From NCBI RefSeq assembly GCF_024362695.1, contig NC_065429.1:372001-436000 (forward strand): a stretch of 64,000 nt of DNA, in the 5' to 3' direction. Below the pieces are notes generated by a model. The model searched no databases and had not been told where the DNA came from. It was given only the letters and a program-made list of their open reading frames with translations. The number at the start of each line of letters is the position of its first letter. Position 1 is the first letter of the stretch. Of this stretch, positions 12,101 to 23,641 are shown in pieces. The position numbers and the translations under genes are program-made. This DNA comes from Pectinophora gossypiella (lineage: Eukaryota > Arthropoda > Insecta > Lepidoptera > Gelechiidae).

Positions 12101-15100
12101 TATCTTCCTGAGGCCTTATCTCCTGTGAAATCTTTGGAGGTTGTATGTCCCGAGACTGCCTGTCCCAGGATCGCATTTCTGTAGGTTTCTCGTCTTCTGT
12201 CCGGTTTTCGTGGGAATACATCTGTGGCAGTTTAGTCTCCTGAAACAATCCCTCGTGGGATTTCATTTCTCGCGGTTTAACCATTATAGATCTTATCTCT
12301 TGTGGCTTCATCTCCAAAGCTATCACCTCCGGACGCGCAACCTTCTCACCATATTTTTCAATTTCCATGTCTTGTCTTACTACCGGATATTTTACGTTTT
12401 CGGGTTCCACGACAGCTGACCCAACTGCAGGAGACTGCATGCCAAAGGATCTAATTTCCATCGAATTAATTTCCTCTTGGGGTTCAGTTGGTACGGATAG
12501 TTGCTCGTCAAACTCAACTATAGCTTTAGATTTCGATGGGATGATCAAGGATGGTGCTTTTATGTCACCGGCAGATCTCACAATGAGATCGTTTGATGCA
12601 TTTGTCTTACGTGGGCTCCCTCTTAAGGAAATTTTCTCCGTCGGTGCTTCTAGTTTCATTCCTTCCGTCTTCGTTTCGTTGCTAGGCTTCTCTATAGTTT
12701 TAGTTATCAATCTATTTACGATGTCTTCTGTAATTCTCATCTCTTCGAATTGCGTAGGCATTAGATCTATTGATCTCATTCTATCTATCGTATTGTCTTT
12801 TGATAATGATTTATCCATCGATTCTGGTGACCGAATTTCTTGTGACTTCACTTCTTTATTGAATTTAATCAACGTTTTGGATCGTGGCGCGATCACGCTG
12901 TTCTCAGAACCTAGTTTTGTTTCCTCCGTGGCAAGTATTGATCTATGGTAAATCACTTCTTCGCGATTGGATTTCTTTGAACTGGCCTTTTCCATGGACT
13001 TTCGTGTTGTTACGCTTTTTGCTAATAAAACCTTCTCGTCACCAGACGTAGTTAGATCGATAGTGGCTCTGTGTATAGAGAACACAGTATCAGGCGTTTC
13101 ATCCTTAAAGTCAGTGCTGTAACCAGTAGAAACAGAATTAAACTTTCTTGAAATTTGTTTAGAAAACTCGTCTACAGTTTTCATCTTTTTCGGTTCGGAT
13201 TTAGGTTTGTAATTCTTTATTAAAATGCGTATGTTCAAATCGCTTTTTGGGTTAATTTCTTCGACAGAAGCATCGTTTTTCAATACGAATACTTCTTTTT
13301 CTTCGTTATCGCGACTTTTGTTCATCGCGCGCTTAGTATGTCTTTCATCGTCGTTTCCTATGTTGATTTCAGTGGTTTTATCTCCCTGTTGCACTCTTAG
13401 TTTAAAATTAATCTCAATAATATTCGCAACACTTGTATCGCTCTTACTTTTGGACAATTCTTTCTCTCTCTCTACTGAAGCTTCGTTGACAGTGAACGGG
13501 GGAGGAACCCTGTTGCCGGAATCTTTGTAAATAGTTTCTAAAACAGGTGAGCATATGGATTGATTGCTGGCCTCTTTACCGCAGTTTTTTCCACCTGGCT
13601 TGGCTCGATAGTCTCGCCTCTCGACAACTGTACGCCCGTCGTCGTCCTCAATCTTGAAGCGGTCGCCTCTAATCTCGTCAGTGCTAGGATTCTCCTGTCT
13701 CATTCTTATAGTAATTTGTTCCTTAGAACTCAACCTAATAATGTTAGGCTCACCTCTATCAGCACTTCTCGTATTGTAAGGCAACTGCCTTAGATGTATC
13801 CCTGACATTTTGTTCGGGCATGTTTTTGGACATTCAATCGAATGTTTCTCTGGTGGACATTTTGTACTCGGAAACGGTTGCTTTATAATATTTGGTCTCG
13901 GAACGACTATGTCAGAGTTTTTAGGACATGTGCCGTCACTACCCAATAATAATTTGGCTCTGCTTTTGCTTAGTTGGGATTTACAAGTCTGAGGACATGA
14001 GTCTTTTGACTTCCCTGTGCTTGTGCAGGTAGGTAAACTCTCTTTTGATTTGCACTTGTCTTCATTGTGCTTGGAATATTTCTTGCACGGAGGGGTGTTG
14101 CAGTCTTTAGTGCATTTCTTGGCCTGAACTTTGGGTGGGCAAACACGCTCTGGCGGTGGCGATGGAGGCATCTTCACGCTAGTTTGTGAACAAGATTTCG
14201 TGAGTCTGGCGAAAGAGGCAGATTTTTTAGGCCCCGGAGACGTACAACTTGTGTTCTTTAACGACGATTTTTTACAGAGAGGCGGTGGACTGGGCTTCGG
14301 AGAAATTGTAACACGTCTCGGGCTTCGGCGGTTAGTGCACGAGTCTGACTGACATGGATTTTGTTTTGTACATGGATTTGGTGGCGGCATACCACCAGAC
14401 GGACTTTTATTCAGACGGATACCACCAGAGGGAGATTGTCCACAGGGAGGCGGTGGCACCCCACACGTCGGTGATTGGCAACAGGTATTTGACTCAGATT
14501 GTGATTGCACACAAGGACTCTGTGGTAACGGCGCGGAAGGATTAAATTGCGTTGCTTGGCCGCAAGGATTCTGGTGTTGTCGTCTGTACGACTCCGATTC
14601 TGCACACGCTCCGCACGGTTTTTTTGGAGGTCCCGGGCAAGACTTGTGACTTCCCAAACCGCATTTTCCTTGCGGATTTTGGTTGGCTCCTTCAGACACG
14701 CAGCTTCTCTGCGTTTCAGGTGGTGTACATTTTTTTCTACTGCATTCCGGGCTGCATTGGCCTGCGTCTTCGGGCATAGTGCATTTTCGTTGTGGACTTT
14801 TGAATGCGTTTCTAAGGGATGACCATCTGTTGCCCTTGCTTGCACAATCAGGTTTGGTACAGGGGTCGGGTTTAGGACAGGGGTCGGGTTTAGGACAGGG
14901 GTCGGGTTTGGCACAGGGGTCGGGTTTGGCACAGGGGTCGGGTTTGGCACAGGGGTCGGGTTTGGCACAGGGGTCGGGTTTGGCACAGGGGTCGGGTATA
15001 GGACAGGGGTCGGGTTTGGCACAGGGGTCGGGTTTAGGACAGGGGTCGGTTTTAGGACAGGGGTCGGGTTTGGCACAGGGGTCGGGTTTAGGACAGGGGT

Positions 15101-17823
15101 CGGGTTTGGCACAGGGGTCTGGTTTAGGACAGGGGTCGGGTTTGGCACAGGGGTCTGGTTTAGGACAGGGGTCGGGTTTGGCACAGGAGTCTGGTTTCGG
15201 ACAGGGGTCGGGTTTGGCACAGGGGTCGGGTTTGGCACAGGGGTCGGGTTTAGGACAAGGGTCGGGTTTAGGACAGGGGTCAGATTTGGCACAGGGGTCG
15301 GGTTTGGCACAGGAGTCGGGTTTAGGACAGGGGTCGGGTTTCGGGCAAGGGTCAGGGTTGCAGGGTGGAATGTGGGCGTATGGATTTGGGCTTTCACAGG
15401 GATCCTTTGCACAAGGATCAGGACATGGGTCTGGTTTTTCACATGGATCCTCTTTTTTACATGGGTCTGATTTTTTACGTAGACTCAGCTTTTTGCTCGG
15501 ACTTGGTTTTTTACAAGGTTCTGGTTTCTCACATGGATCCTCTTTTTTACACGGGTCTGGTTTTTCACATGGATCCGGTTTTTTACACGGGTCGGGTTTT
15601 TCGCATGGGTCCGGTTTTTTACACGGGTCGGGTTTTTCACATGGGTCCGGTTTTTTACACGGGTCGGGTTTTTCACATGGGTTTTCCTTTTTACACGGGT
15701 CGGGTTTTTCACAGGGATCCGGACATGGGTCCGGTTTTTTACAAGGATCTGGACATGGGTCCGGTTTTTCACAAGGGTCCGGCTTTTTACATGGGTCCGG
15801 TTTTTCACAAGGGTCCGGCTTTTTAGATGGGTCCGGTTTTTCACATGGATCCGGCTTTTTACATGGGTCTGGTTTATCACGACAACATGGGTCTGGTTTT
15901 TTACACGGGTCTGGTTTATCACAGGGTTCTTCATCTGTACATGGTATGTCGCATAATAAGTCACTTAAGCCATGTTTAATTTTTGTAATTGCACTTTCTT
16001 TTAGACATGGGTCTGGTTTATTACACGGGTCCGGTTTTTTACACGGATTTGGACAACATGGGTCTGGCTTATTACATGGGCTTGGTTTTTCACAAGGGTC
16101 TGGTTTTTTACATGGGTCAGGTTCACAATTATTCACCGGGAAACTCTCACATGAATCTGGTTTTTTGGGTGCATCACCACACGGAACTTTTTTCTCACAA
16201 GGATCAGGTTCTCCGCATGAATCTTTTGATGAAGCGCAGGAGTCCTTTGCTGAATCGCACGGGTCTGGCTCGTCACATGGATCCTTCGGTTTGTCACATG
16301 GATCCTTTGGACAATTTTCTTTCGGTTCATCACAGGTATTTTTAGAATTTTCAGAACATGAAGAGTCCTTAGGACTATCACATGGGCTTTTCGGTTTATC
16401 ACACGGGTCTTTTGGTTTGCAACATGGATCTTTGGGTTTTTTGCAAGACTCCTTTGATGTCTTGCAACATTCTTTTGGTTTTTCGCAAGGATCTTTTGGT
16501 TTATCACAAGGGTCTTTTGGTTTATCACAAGCGTCTTTTGATTTGTCACAAGAGTCTTTTGGTGTATCACAAGGGTCTTTTGGTTTATCACATGTGTCTT
16601 TTGGTTTATCACAAGGGTCTTTTGGCTTATCACATGGGTCTTTTGGTTTATCGCAAGGATCTTCTTGTGTTTTACATAGAGTCTCTTTTAGTTTAGCAAA
16701 TGCGTCTTTTGGCTTATCGCAAGGTTTGTCACAAGGGTCTGGTTTTTCACATGAGTCCTTTGAGTCCTTCGGCTTACCGATCGGCTCCGCTGGCGTTTGA
16801 CAGAAATGAGATGGAATCTTTGTACGACCTTTGTTTGAGTCGGCACACAGATCCTCTCTAGTTGTTTCGCTTCTATCCATCGGCGGTGAGCATTCTTGTT
16901 CCATCTTATTATTCTTCGGTGGCGGGCACAAGTTCATAATCTCGCAAGACTCGTGGTTCGGACAATTTCGTTTCATACACGGACTGAGTTTCTCCTCAGT
17001 TTTAGGACCCTTCTTCGAAGTAGGTGGGGAGCGCCTTAGTGTAGGCGACAGGTGCGGGCTGTCTCTCGGGCTAGTATACGAGTCATTATAGATCATAGGA
17101 CTCATTTTTGGCGACTCTTGTTTGCTAAACGGGTTTTTTAATGACCATCTTCTGACGCTTATTTCTTGTTTAGGATAATCCGGTTCTTCGGGAAACTCTG
17201 GTTTTTGGATTAGGTAAGGAATCTCGCTCGGTTCCGGCTTGAGTCTCAAGTTTTTAGGCCCAGGAGTGTCTCTTCTGCACCCTCCGAAGATCAGAATTCC
17301 TGAGACATTCTGGTCTTCCTTCCTCGGGTACGGTCTTTCCTTCGGAGGTTTATGTGAGCTCCAATTGCTTTGGACTCCTCTGTCGTCATTACTGGGAATA
17401 GAAACTGGTTGGCAACAGTCTTCGACCCACCTAGACTTCTCGATGGCATAAACTTTTCTTTTCTTGAAGACTTCCAACGAGTCTTTGGGTAGAATTCTGT
17501 AGTAGTTAGGTTCGGTCTTTTTGGTTTTAAGGAAACCCCCTTTCGGTTCTTCAGCTGCTTCGTTACAGCAGGATGCTCCACCAGAAGACACCATGGTTAG
17601 GTAGTCGTCGTAAATGTTGGGGCAGGACTTAGAAGCGTCTCCGTTGTTATTCCGGGAGTCCGCTTCTGTGCAGCAACTTAGATGCGAATCACTGTAACAC
17701 CATGAAAATAGATCCATGTTTTTGTAATAATCCTGAAGGTAACTTTCGGCGAAATCGCATTGCTTCTTCACTCTGAAACTTCGACTGGATTCGTCGTCTG
17801 TGAGATATTCTAGGACCCTCAGG
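9135..17823 (-). CDS. Terminal exon of a giant Cys-rich repeat protein gene
   Basis: This 8.7-kb exon codes 2,895 residues (about 1217-4111 of the assembled protein) and ends at the stop codon at 9135-9137. The acceptor is tattcttgcag at 17824, and the leading C completes the AA left by the exon ending at 19259. The order is as follows. A Pro/Lys/Ser-rich part comes first. A long cysteine array built on K/P-DPC-x-K-P units follows, encoded by about 16760-14850. Next is a Cys/Pro-rich segment with CGQSPSGG-like runs. A weakly structured K/E-rich region follows, then a Gln/Glu/Ser-rich region of degenerate SQEIRS-type repeats (about 12300-11000). The tail is acidic, with a short Cys cluster (CLCS...CGCRCRK, about 9850-9780). 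No signal peptide, membrane segment or catalytic motif is visible. The family is not recognised. The array could bind metal or form disulfide-linked structure, as in Cys-rich insect sperm-tail or cuticle proteins, but that is inference. The plus-strand ORFs in this interval are shadows of the repeat. Confidence 0.88.
14850..16760 (-). repeat. Coding tandem repeats: three successive DPC-type sub-arrays
   Basis: The basic unit is 15 bp (5 residues), often paired into 30 bp. Read in protein order there are three sub-arrays. KDPCDKP-like units lie at about 16760-16150. KKPDPCEKP-like units lie at about 16130-15400, with an unrelated interruption near 15990-15940. PDPCAKPDPCPK units lie at about 15360-14855. 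By eye there are on the order of 90-100 units in all. The last sub-array is the most homogeneous at DNA level (aggggtcgggtttggcac and aggggtcgggtttaggac), which suggests recent expansion. The DNA is open in several frames. Confidence 0.85.
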
Positions 17824-18202
17824 CTGCAAGAATATTATACAACATAAATGAACTACCCACATACATACACACATATAGACACAAACATAAACTTAGGCCT
17901 GCCTATTGGAGTGAGTAGTGCGACAAATAATTACAAGAAAACTTGGAGTCATTTTTCATGCGACGTCCTAAGAGAAACGACCATGATGACAAGTGATCGT
18001 CCCACCGTCCACCTATTCAAAACTTAGCCTTCAGTCGGTGTTTACGATAAACACAGAAAGATAAGCAGATGAACGCAATCTGGTTTATTACATCCATCAC
18101 AAGATGAACGAATTCACATCACCGAGCTTTTGGTTAGACCAATGTGATACGTGTGCCGTATCGCCGTCTATAACGGTCGGGCCAACTGTGTTAGTAAAAA
18201 CT

Positions 18203-18610
18203 GGGGGGTTTAAATGGAGAAAGCAATATTGCTATTTGACATTTGTTTGCATTGACACTTATTTATTTATTTTATTAGGTTTGCCAACAGACAAAAACAC
18301 TTTTACATGTAACTTAACCTATTTACAAATACTGGACTAGTGCTCGTCCAATTATAGGCAATCACAACATGCTACTTTATTAACGCTACAAAGGTCGACA
18401 ATCTACATAAAATAAAGAAACAACAGAGAAATAAATCTTCGATAAATTGACGATTATGAAAATAAAATATTTAAATTAAAATTAAAATAGCAACTGCAGA
18501 ACACAAAACACGTCCGAGTGCAGCGAGTGCAAAGCAAGAAATGCGTAAATGTCAAATTGCAATATTTCTTTTTTAGATGGATTGCTTCAATGTGGCCTTT
18601 TTAACCACCC
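18203..18610. mobile_element. Palindromic MITE family C, split by other sequence
   Basis: The left arm 'gaaagcaatattgctatttg' (about 18220) and the right arm 'gtcaaattgcaatatttc' to 'gattgcttcaatgtggcc' (about 18550-18600) match the compact copies at 27370 and 40459. About 270 bp of AT-rich sequence separates them. Confidence 0.5.
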
Positions 18611-18739
18611 AGCACTTAAGCTAAATTAATAACTGATTGATACAAGTCCGGGATTCGAAGTACTTAACTAATGTTGTATTTCAAGTCTTACTCCTACCGA
18701 GGCTTGGACAAATAGATATGTCCCACTACTGAGCACGTA

Positions 18740-19043
18740 TCCTTCCTCATTCCTTCCTCATCAGCCCATTAACGTCCCCACTGCTGGGGCACGGGCCTTC
18801 CCTATGGATGGATAGGGAGATCGGGCCTTAAACCATCACGCGGGCCCAGTGCGGATTGAAGGTTATTAACGACTGCTAATGCAGCCGGGACCAACGGCTT
18901 AACGTGCCTTCCGAAGCACGGAGGAGCTCGAGATGAAAACTTTTTTTTTTGTGGTCACCCATCCTATGACCGGCCTTTGCGAAAGTTGCTTAACTTCAAC
19001 AATCGCAAACCGAGCGCGTTTACCGCTGCGCCACCGAGCTCCT
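18740..19043 (-). repeat. tRNA-derived SINE (S1 family)
   Basis: On the minus strand the head reads GAGGAGCTCGGTGGCGCAGCGG (19043 leftward), which resembles a tRNA A box. The body has 'ggtcataggatgggtgacca' and 'gtgcttcggaaggcacgtta', and the tail ends near 'ggggacgttaatgggctga'. Four other copies lie at 41438, 41877, 44980 and 54788, all on the minus strand. Confidence 0.8.
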
Positions 19044-19074
19044 CGTATATGCATTATAACTCTGATTTACTTAC

Positions 19075-19164
19075 GGGTGTTGAAACCTTCGCTCGGCGGC
19101 AATAGATGGCGTAAGTGTAACCCTTACGCCATCTATTGTCACCGAGCGAAGGTTCCAACGCCCT
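19075..19164. mobile_element. Short perfect-arm hairpin MITE
   Basis: The arms 'cttcgctcggcggcaataga' plus 'tggcgtaag' and their near-exact reverse complement 'cttacgccatctattgtcac' plus 'cgagcgaag' surround a loop of about 6 bp. It is about 90 bp in total, without coding capacity. Confidence 0.6.
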
Positions 19165-19258
19165 TCTCTTTCTTATCGTGTGGGTTGTGAGGTGGGATAC
19201 CAATCTCATCAACCCTGACGTCAGGGTTAACACCTTTAAAATTGATATCGATACTTAC

Positions 19259-20937
19259 TTCGGTTTTCTAACATCCCATGGAGTTATGATCCCAACACCG
19301 ATGACGTCGCACATCTTAGGTACGTACACGTTGCTGCCTTGTGTAACAACATCTCTGTGCGTTGGAGGCTTCTTTATCATAGTTTCCAAGATCTTAGATT
19401 CTTGGTATGCATCTTTGACACTAATAGTCACTTCTATGTCTTGAGGCTCGCAACCAGTCTGTAAGTATTTGGAGACTATTCTAAAGTCCGTACTAGATTT
19501 AGATGTTTCGTATTCAACAATTTTATAAACTTCCTCATCACTAGTCTGCGCGGGAGGAGATTCATCGCTGCTCGTATCAAAGAAAAAATCTTTAGGAATC
19601 CTCACGTAATCAGAACTCTTTCTGGGATTCTGGAGTTTAGCAAAGTTGCTTGAATGTAAGACGACAAGGATCTTATGCGAGAACGGCTTAGATTTGTCAA
19701 TGAACCATTTTTGATTTGAAATCGTTACTTCGATGTTTTTGCCATCGTTTTTATATTTGCTCGTCGAAGATCGCAGGACGACGGGTGGCGGACGGTCGGG
19801 TATTATGTTAGGCACCATCCAAGCTTGTACGTGTTGGACGAAATTCACATTTTTCTTATTATGTTCTCTGTAGTATGATGACGATTCTCCTGTGGACGTA
19901 TCGCTCTGAGATCTTAGTACGATGTGGTTGGTTTTGTACATGTCCATCAGCTCGAACACTGTACTACTGCTTGTCGTGTAAGTTTTGTTGTTCCATCTTA
20001 TCTGAACGCTCTTTCTGGAATCCGTTGGCGTCCTTAAGTACTTCATCAGCCAATTTGCTCGCAGCATTTCATAATTGTCTGTAATTTGGTTAATTAGGGA
20101 CTTTTTAGGGGCCGGCTCGGGAGCAGCTGGCGGGCCGATCTTTATTGTGAGACCATCCCTCAATTCACAGCGTCCCGTTGTTATGTTCTTCTTGGTTTTG
20201 TAGCTCGGAGGTTTAGTAGGCGGAGGTTGCTTTTCTTTTGGCTGTTTCTTCTTGAAGAAGAAAAACTTCTTTCCTTCTTTCTTTGAGGACAAAGACGAGT
20301 CTTTGTCCTTGTCTCTATCTTTATCTTTGTTTCTATCTTTATCTTTGATCTTATCCTTCTCTTTTTCCTTCTCTGTCTTACTGCTTTTATCATCTGATTT
20401 TACACTACTCTTCTCTGGCGAAGTAATCACTATCTTCGCTATCTCAGGTTCAGGTAGGATTATCTCAATATCTTCTGTCCTCGGAGAGTTAGTATCTTCT
20501 ATGGAACTGTTGGGTGAGTCTTTTCTGTACCCACTTTCGTCTAGGTTAAATTTCTTGCCCCATAGTTTGAACATGCCTTTAACGCCTGTAGCATATTCAC
20601 TATCTATAGTATTTGCCCTGGACCAGGCTGAACTGAAGCTACCTGTCTTCTTCTTACCCGAATATGACTTCTTAAAAATCATACCGTCAATCGGCTTCGC
20701 CATTCCTGTCGTAATCGGATCTTGAGACGGGAATGTGTTAGAATAAGACCGTCCTTCCAAAGATGGAGGATCAGAAGTGATAGACACGTCCCTTACGCTA
20801 GGCACGCTCGCGTCACTAGAAGACCTGACCGATGCCATGTTCTTCGAGTCTTTCTTGCCTAAAGACCGGCGGAGGGCTGTGAATCTGCGGCGAAATAACG
20901 AAGTGCTCTTCTCTGGAATAGGTTTTTCTGAAACAAC
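19259..20937 (-). CDS. Giant gene, penultimate exon (about residues 657-1215)
   Basis: Codes 559 residues plus a split codon. The acceptor is ggccttttag at 20938; a second AG ten bases downstream would break the frame. The donor is GTAAGT at 19258. The N-terminal part is strongly basic (SLFRRRFTALRRSLGKK). Then come Ser-rich sequence, an aromatic basic patch (GMFKLWGKKF) and a highly charged run of EK/DK/DR pairs (about 20370-20290). FFFFKKK and a Pro-rich linker follow. The C-terminal half looks more globular, with mixed hydrophobic residues such as YEMLRANWLMKYLRTP and KILVVLHSSNFAKL. No known domain was recognised. Reading past the donor meets TAA at 19257-19255 at once, so intron retention would end the protein here. 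Confidence 0.82.
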
Positions 20938-21240
20938 CTAAAAGGCCAAATGAAACATTACGTTTTTGCCATAGAAACAGAAACGATACATTACATAATA
21001 CAAAATGCACGCAGAAATAATACATAACATACATAAGCGACTATAGCGTGACTAGTGATCGACGATCGAAAACGACGACGAAGTTGTATTTATGCGTCAC
21101 GCTGTGTAAACTTCGATAGCGCGTTTCAGGACTGCATTATTGAATGGTAGCGCCATCTGTTGCATGTGGGTGGAACTAGATAGTCAACTAGTTTGGACGG
21201 CCACAAATAAATTACTTAAATCAAAGAAGGAAGTAGTTAC

Positions 21241-21980
21241 CTCTTGCTTCGCCTCTTTGCTTTTGGAAACAAACATTTTTAAATATTCTCTTTCCAATTT
21301 GTTCTCCATAGGATCGATTGATGTCGGTTTATATTCGCTAGGATTCTCCAGGTTATGTACGTGTTGGATTAACGAGTCTGATGAGAAACTCTTCTTCTCC
21401 ATATTACTCCTTCTATCAATAGATATGACGCTCTTTTTCGATAATATACTCTTCTTTTCCAACGTACTCTTCTTTTCCAAATTACTCTTCTTTTCCAAAG
21501 TACTTTTCTTTTCCAACATGCTCTTTTTCTCAAGAGTACTTTTCTTCTCAAGGCTTTTCTTCTCTAAAGTGCTCTGTTTTTCATGAACACTCTTCTTCTC
21601 AATCGTACTCTTCTTCTCCAAAGTACTCTTCCTGTCCAGCGTACTCCTCTTCGACGACTGCGCGGATTTAATAATCGGTTTGATGATTTCCAAAATTGGT
21701 ATTTCTATGACAGCCTTACTAACACTGACTGGAGTTTCGATCTGGGTTGTTGTGGCCACTAGTTCCTTGCCTTCAGTGTTACTTCCCATCTCTACATTCT
21801 TCTTCTTCTCTTCAGAGATAAAGTCTACTGGACTTGTAGACTCGGAGCGAGTGTTGACGATTGGTGAAATCTTGGCGCTGACGAGACACTCCACCGTGTT
21901 CTCGAGAACACCCCCGACGCATTTTGATGACGTCTTCTTCTCTTCGAAGTAGCTGAACCCTCGGGAATATCGCGATCGCC
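21241..21980 (-). CDS. Giant gene exon with KSTLEKKS-type repeats (about residues 411-656)
   Basis: The acceptor is tctctttctaaag and the donor is GAG|GTAACT. It codes 246 residues after a split glycine codon. The start is basic and aromatic (RSRYSRGFSYFEEKK). An acidic/Thr-rich part follows, then at least ten tandem 7-8-residue units of the type KSTLEKKS (about 21655-21430), predicted to be helical and highly charged. It ends SKSKEAKQE. The repeat is visible at DNA level as tcttcttttccaa-like units. Splice phases agree with both neighbours (1 in, 0 out). Confidence 0.82.
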
Positions 21981-22602
21981 CTTTAGAAAGAGATAATAGA
22001 AATAGAACATTATTATCTCCTCTGCTGGACTAGGAGTATAGAAAAAACAAAAACTTCTTATTATAAGATTAATGACTACCTAAATGATAAAAATGTCTGG
22101 TATTGAATGTGTTCCTCTAGTTATTAAATAACTTGTAATGTATATCCTCATTGGTTTTTAAGATGTGTTGCTGTTGCAGTTTCTTGTCATTTATTCTCCT
22201 CAACCATAACACCTTGCGAAATAACGTAAATTCAAAAATCTTACGTTGACCTTCAACAAATTTATCCATGATAATTTCGTTGAATAAATGATTCTGATTT
22301 CTGATTTCATAGAATGCGTTCAGCTGCCTATCTTTCCGTGCATGTCGTAAAAGGCGACAAAGGGACAGCGTCCTGTCGAACATGATGGATCATCTGTAAG
22401 AGCGATAGGCTGATCCCCTATCATCATACGGTTTATCATTATCCACCTTAGGACTATGTATCAAAAGTGGCTGCAAATAGTTTCTTGATTATTTCTAGTT
22501 CTGCCCACCCCTTCGGGGAATACGGGCATAAGTTTATGTATGTATGTTACATTTTACAGCATCGTTTCCAAATAAGAAAAAGGAAGAATAATAAAAACTT
22601 AC
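21981..22602 (-). other. Intron of the giant gene with LINE 3' ends
   Basis: Phase-1 intron (donor GTAAGTTTTT). It contains a Jockey-type LINE 3' end at about 22040-22320, in opposite orientation to the copy at 55375-55830. A LINE-tail repeat lies at about 22330-22548 ('ttcggggaatacgggcataa'). Confidence 0.65.
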
Positions 22603-22686
22603 CTAAAGAAAATGGTATACCAGCACCTCTCTCATGGAAAGAATAGGGTACACCACCGCCTCGATCATGAATTAAACGCCTCGATT
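22603..22686 (-). CDS. Giant gene small exon (about residues 383-409)
   Basis: 84-bp exon with acceptor tttcttttccag and donor TTTAG|GTAAGT. Phase 1 on both sides fits both neighbours. It codes an Arg/Gly-rich peptide (SRRLIHDRGGGVPYSF...). No domain was recognised. The strict splice sites and matching phases are the support. Confidence 0.72.
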
Positions 22687-23641
22687 CTGGAAAAGAAATA
22701 CAGGATTATAACAACAGACAGTCTCAGTCAACACGCATTCGACAGTCAATTGGATAAGCTATTAGACCTTAGCAAATTATTATTATGGCGTATGGCAGAC
22801 AAAAATAAAATATCCTGCGTGGATCAAATGTCCAGCTGAAGGTCCCCCTAACCAAGTCTCTCCCGCATCCGTCACACAATGCAGCTCGGCTATACCACCT
22901 GGGAACCGGTGCAGAGGGCACTCGTTCACTATGTGAGATATGGGCACTCGTTCACTATGGGTTTGATCTGGGTGACCACATCACAGTATGGCGACTCCTT
23001 TAAGCCCCATTTATGTAGGTGATGGTTTGGTCAAACCATCACCTTAGAAAATGAGATACTTCTTACGAAACGTCAAAGTGAAAATTTTCTTTGGAGTTTG
23101 TATGGAAATACTGTCCTGTGACGTCATCAATAAAAGCGGTCAAACGTCGTACTCATTGCTACTTCATTCATGAATAAAATTCGAAAGTAGGTCGGAAAGT
23201 AAAATGAGATTGATTTTTGATCATCTAAGACTGACTTCTATTTCTACATTAGCATTTTATAATCTATCCTTGTCCCAGTCAAGTACCCTATTGTCCAGGG
23301 TGTGGTAGTGGGTATCTGTAGTAGAGTTGTTGAGTAGACAAGTCTATCGGCATATCGATCTATACCACTTACGATTTATGGTAGCCATAGCGGCGGCCAA
23401 TCAGCTCGCGACGCCAAATACTTCAGAACGCCGATATTGACCCACCAGGGTGGATTACTTCTTTCAAATATTTTTCCTCTCAGACGACACCCCGAGCCGA
23501 CGTTCGCGGCCAGTTGGGCACCCTCAGGCCTCTTGTCTTAAATTTTGTACCGGATGAGAGCACTCAGCGCTCCCCATTTGTCCGGTCAAGTAAATGCCAT
23601 CTGCGGCAAATCTACCATAAGTCACGTGAAAAAATACTTAC
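22687..23641 (-). other. Intron of the giant gene
   Basis: Holds a fragment of MITE E (about 23040-23180) and a family F repeat (23395-23635) that ends only about ten bases from the donor GTAAGTATTT. The interval 22850-23030 has a tandem phrase 'gggcactcgttcactatg' repeated twice; otherwise nothing is recognised. Confidence 0.6.

Larger units (their letters stand above)
17824..19258 (-). other. Intron of the giant gene
   Basis: Phase-2 intron with donor GTAAGTATCG and acceptor tattcttgcag. It holds a dispersed-repeat scrap (17985-18180), a split copy of hairpin family C (18203-18610), a SINE (18740-19043), a short hairpin MITE (19075-19164) and a SINE scrap (19168-19240). Confidence 0.75.

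Noticed and set aside
12367..12951. 194-residue plus-strand ORF
   Set aside because: Antisense of the low-stop coding exon; hydrophobic runs come from reversed Glu/Lys codons.
14411..15442. 343-residue minus-strand ORF of NPTPVPN repeats
   Set aside because: A shifted frame of the same tandem repeat inside the terminal exon.
14683..16800. 705-residue plus-strand ORF of GSGLGQ/GSGFLH repeats
   Set aside because: Exact antisense of the DPC array. No plus-strand splice or promoter context, and the minus frame continues far beyond both ends with coding bias.
20252..20725. 157-residue plus-strand ORF with SLSLSLFLSLSL run resembling a membrane segment
   Set aside because: Antisense of the EK/DK/DR-rich coding run.
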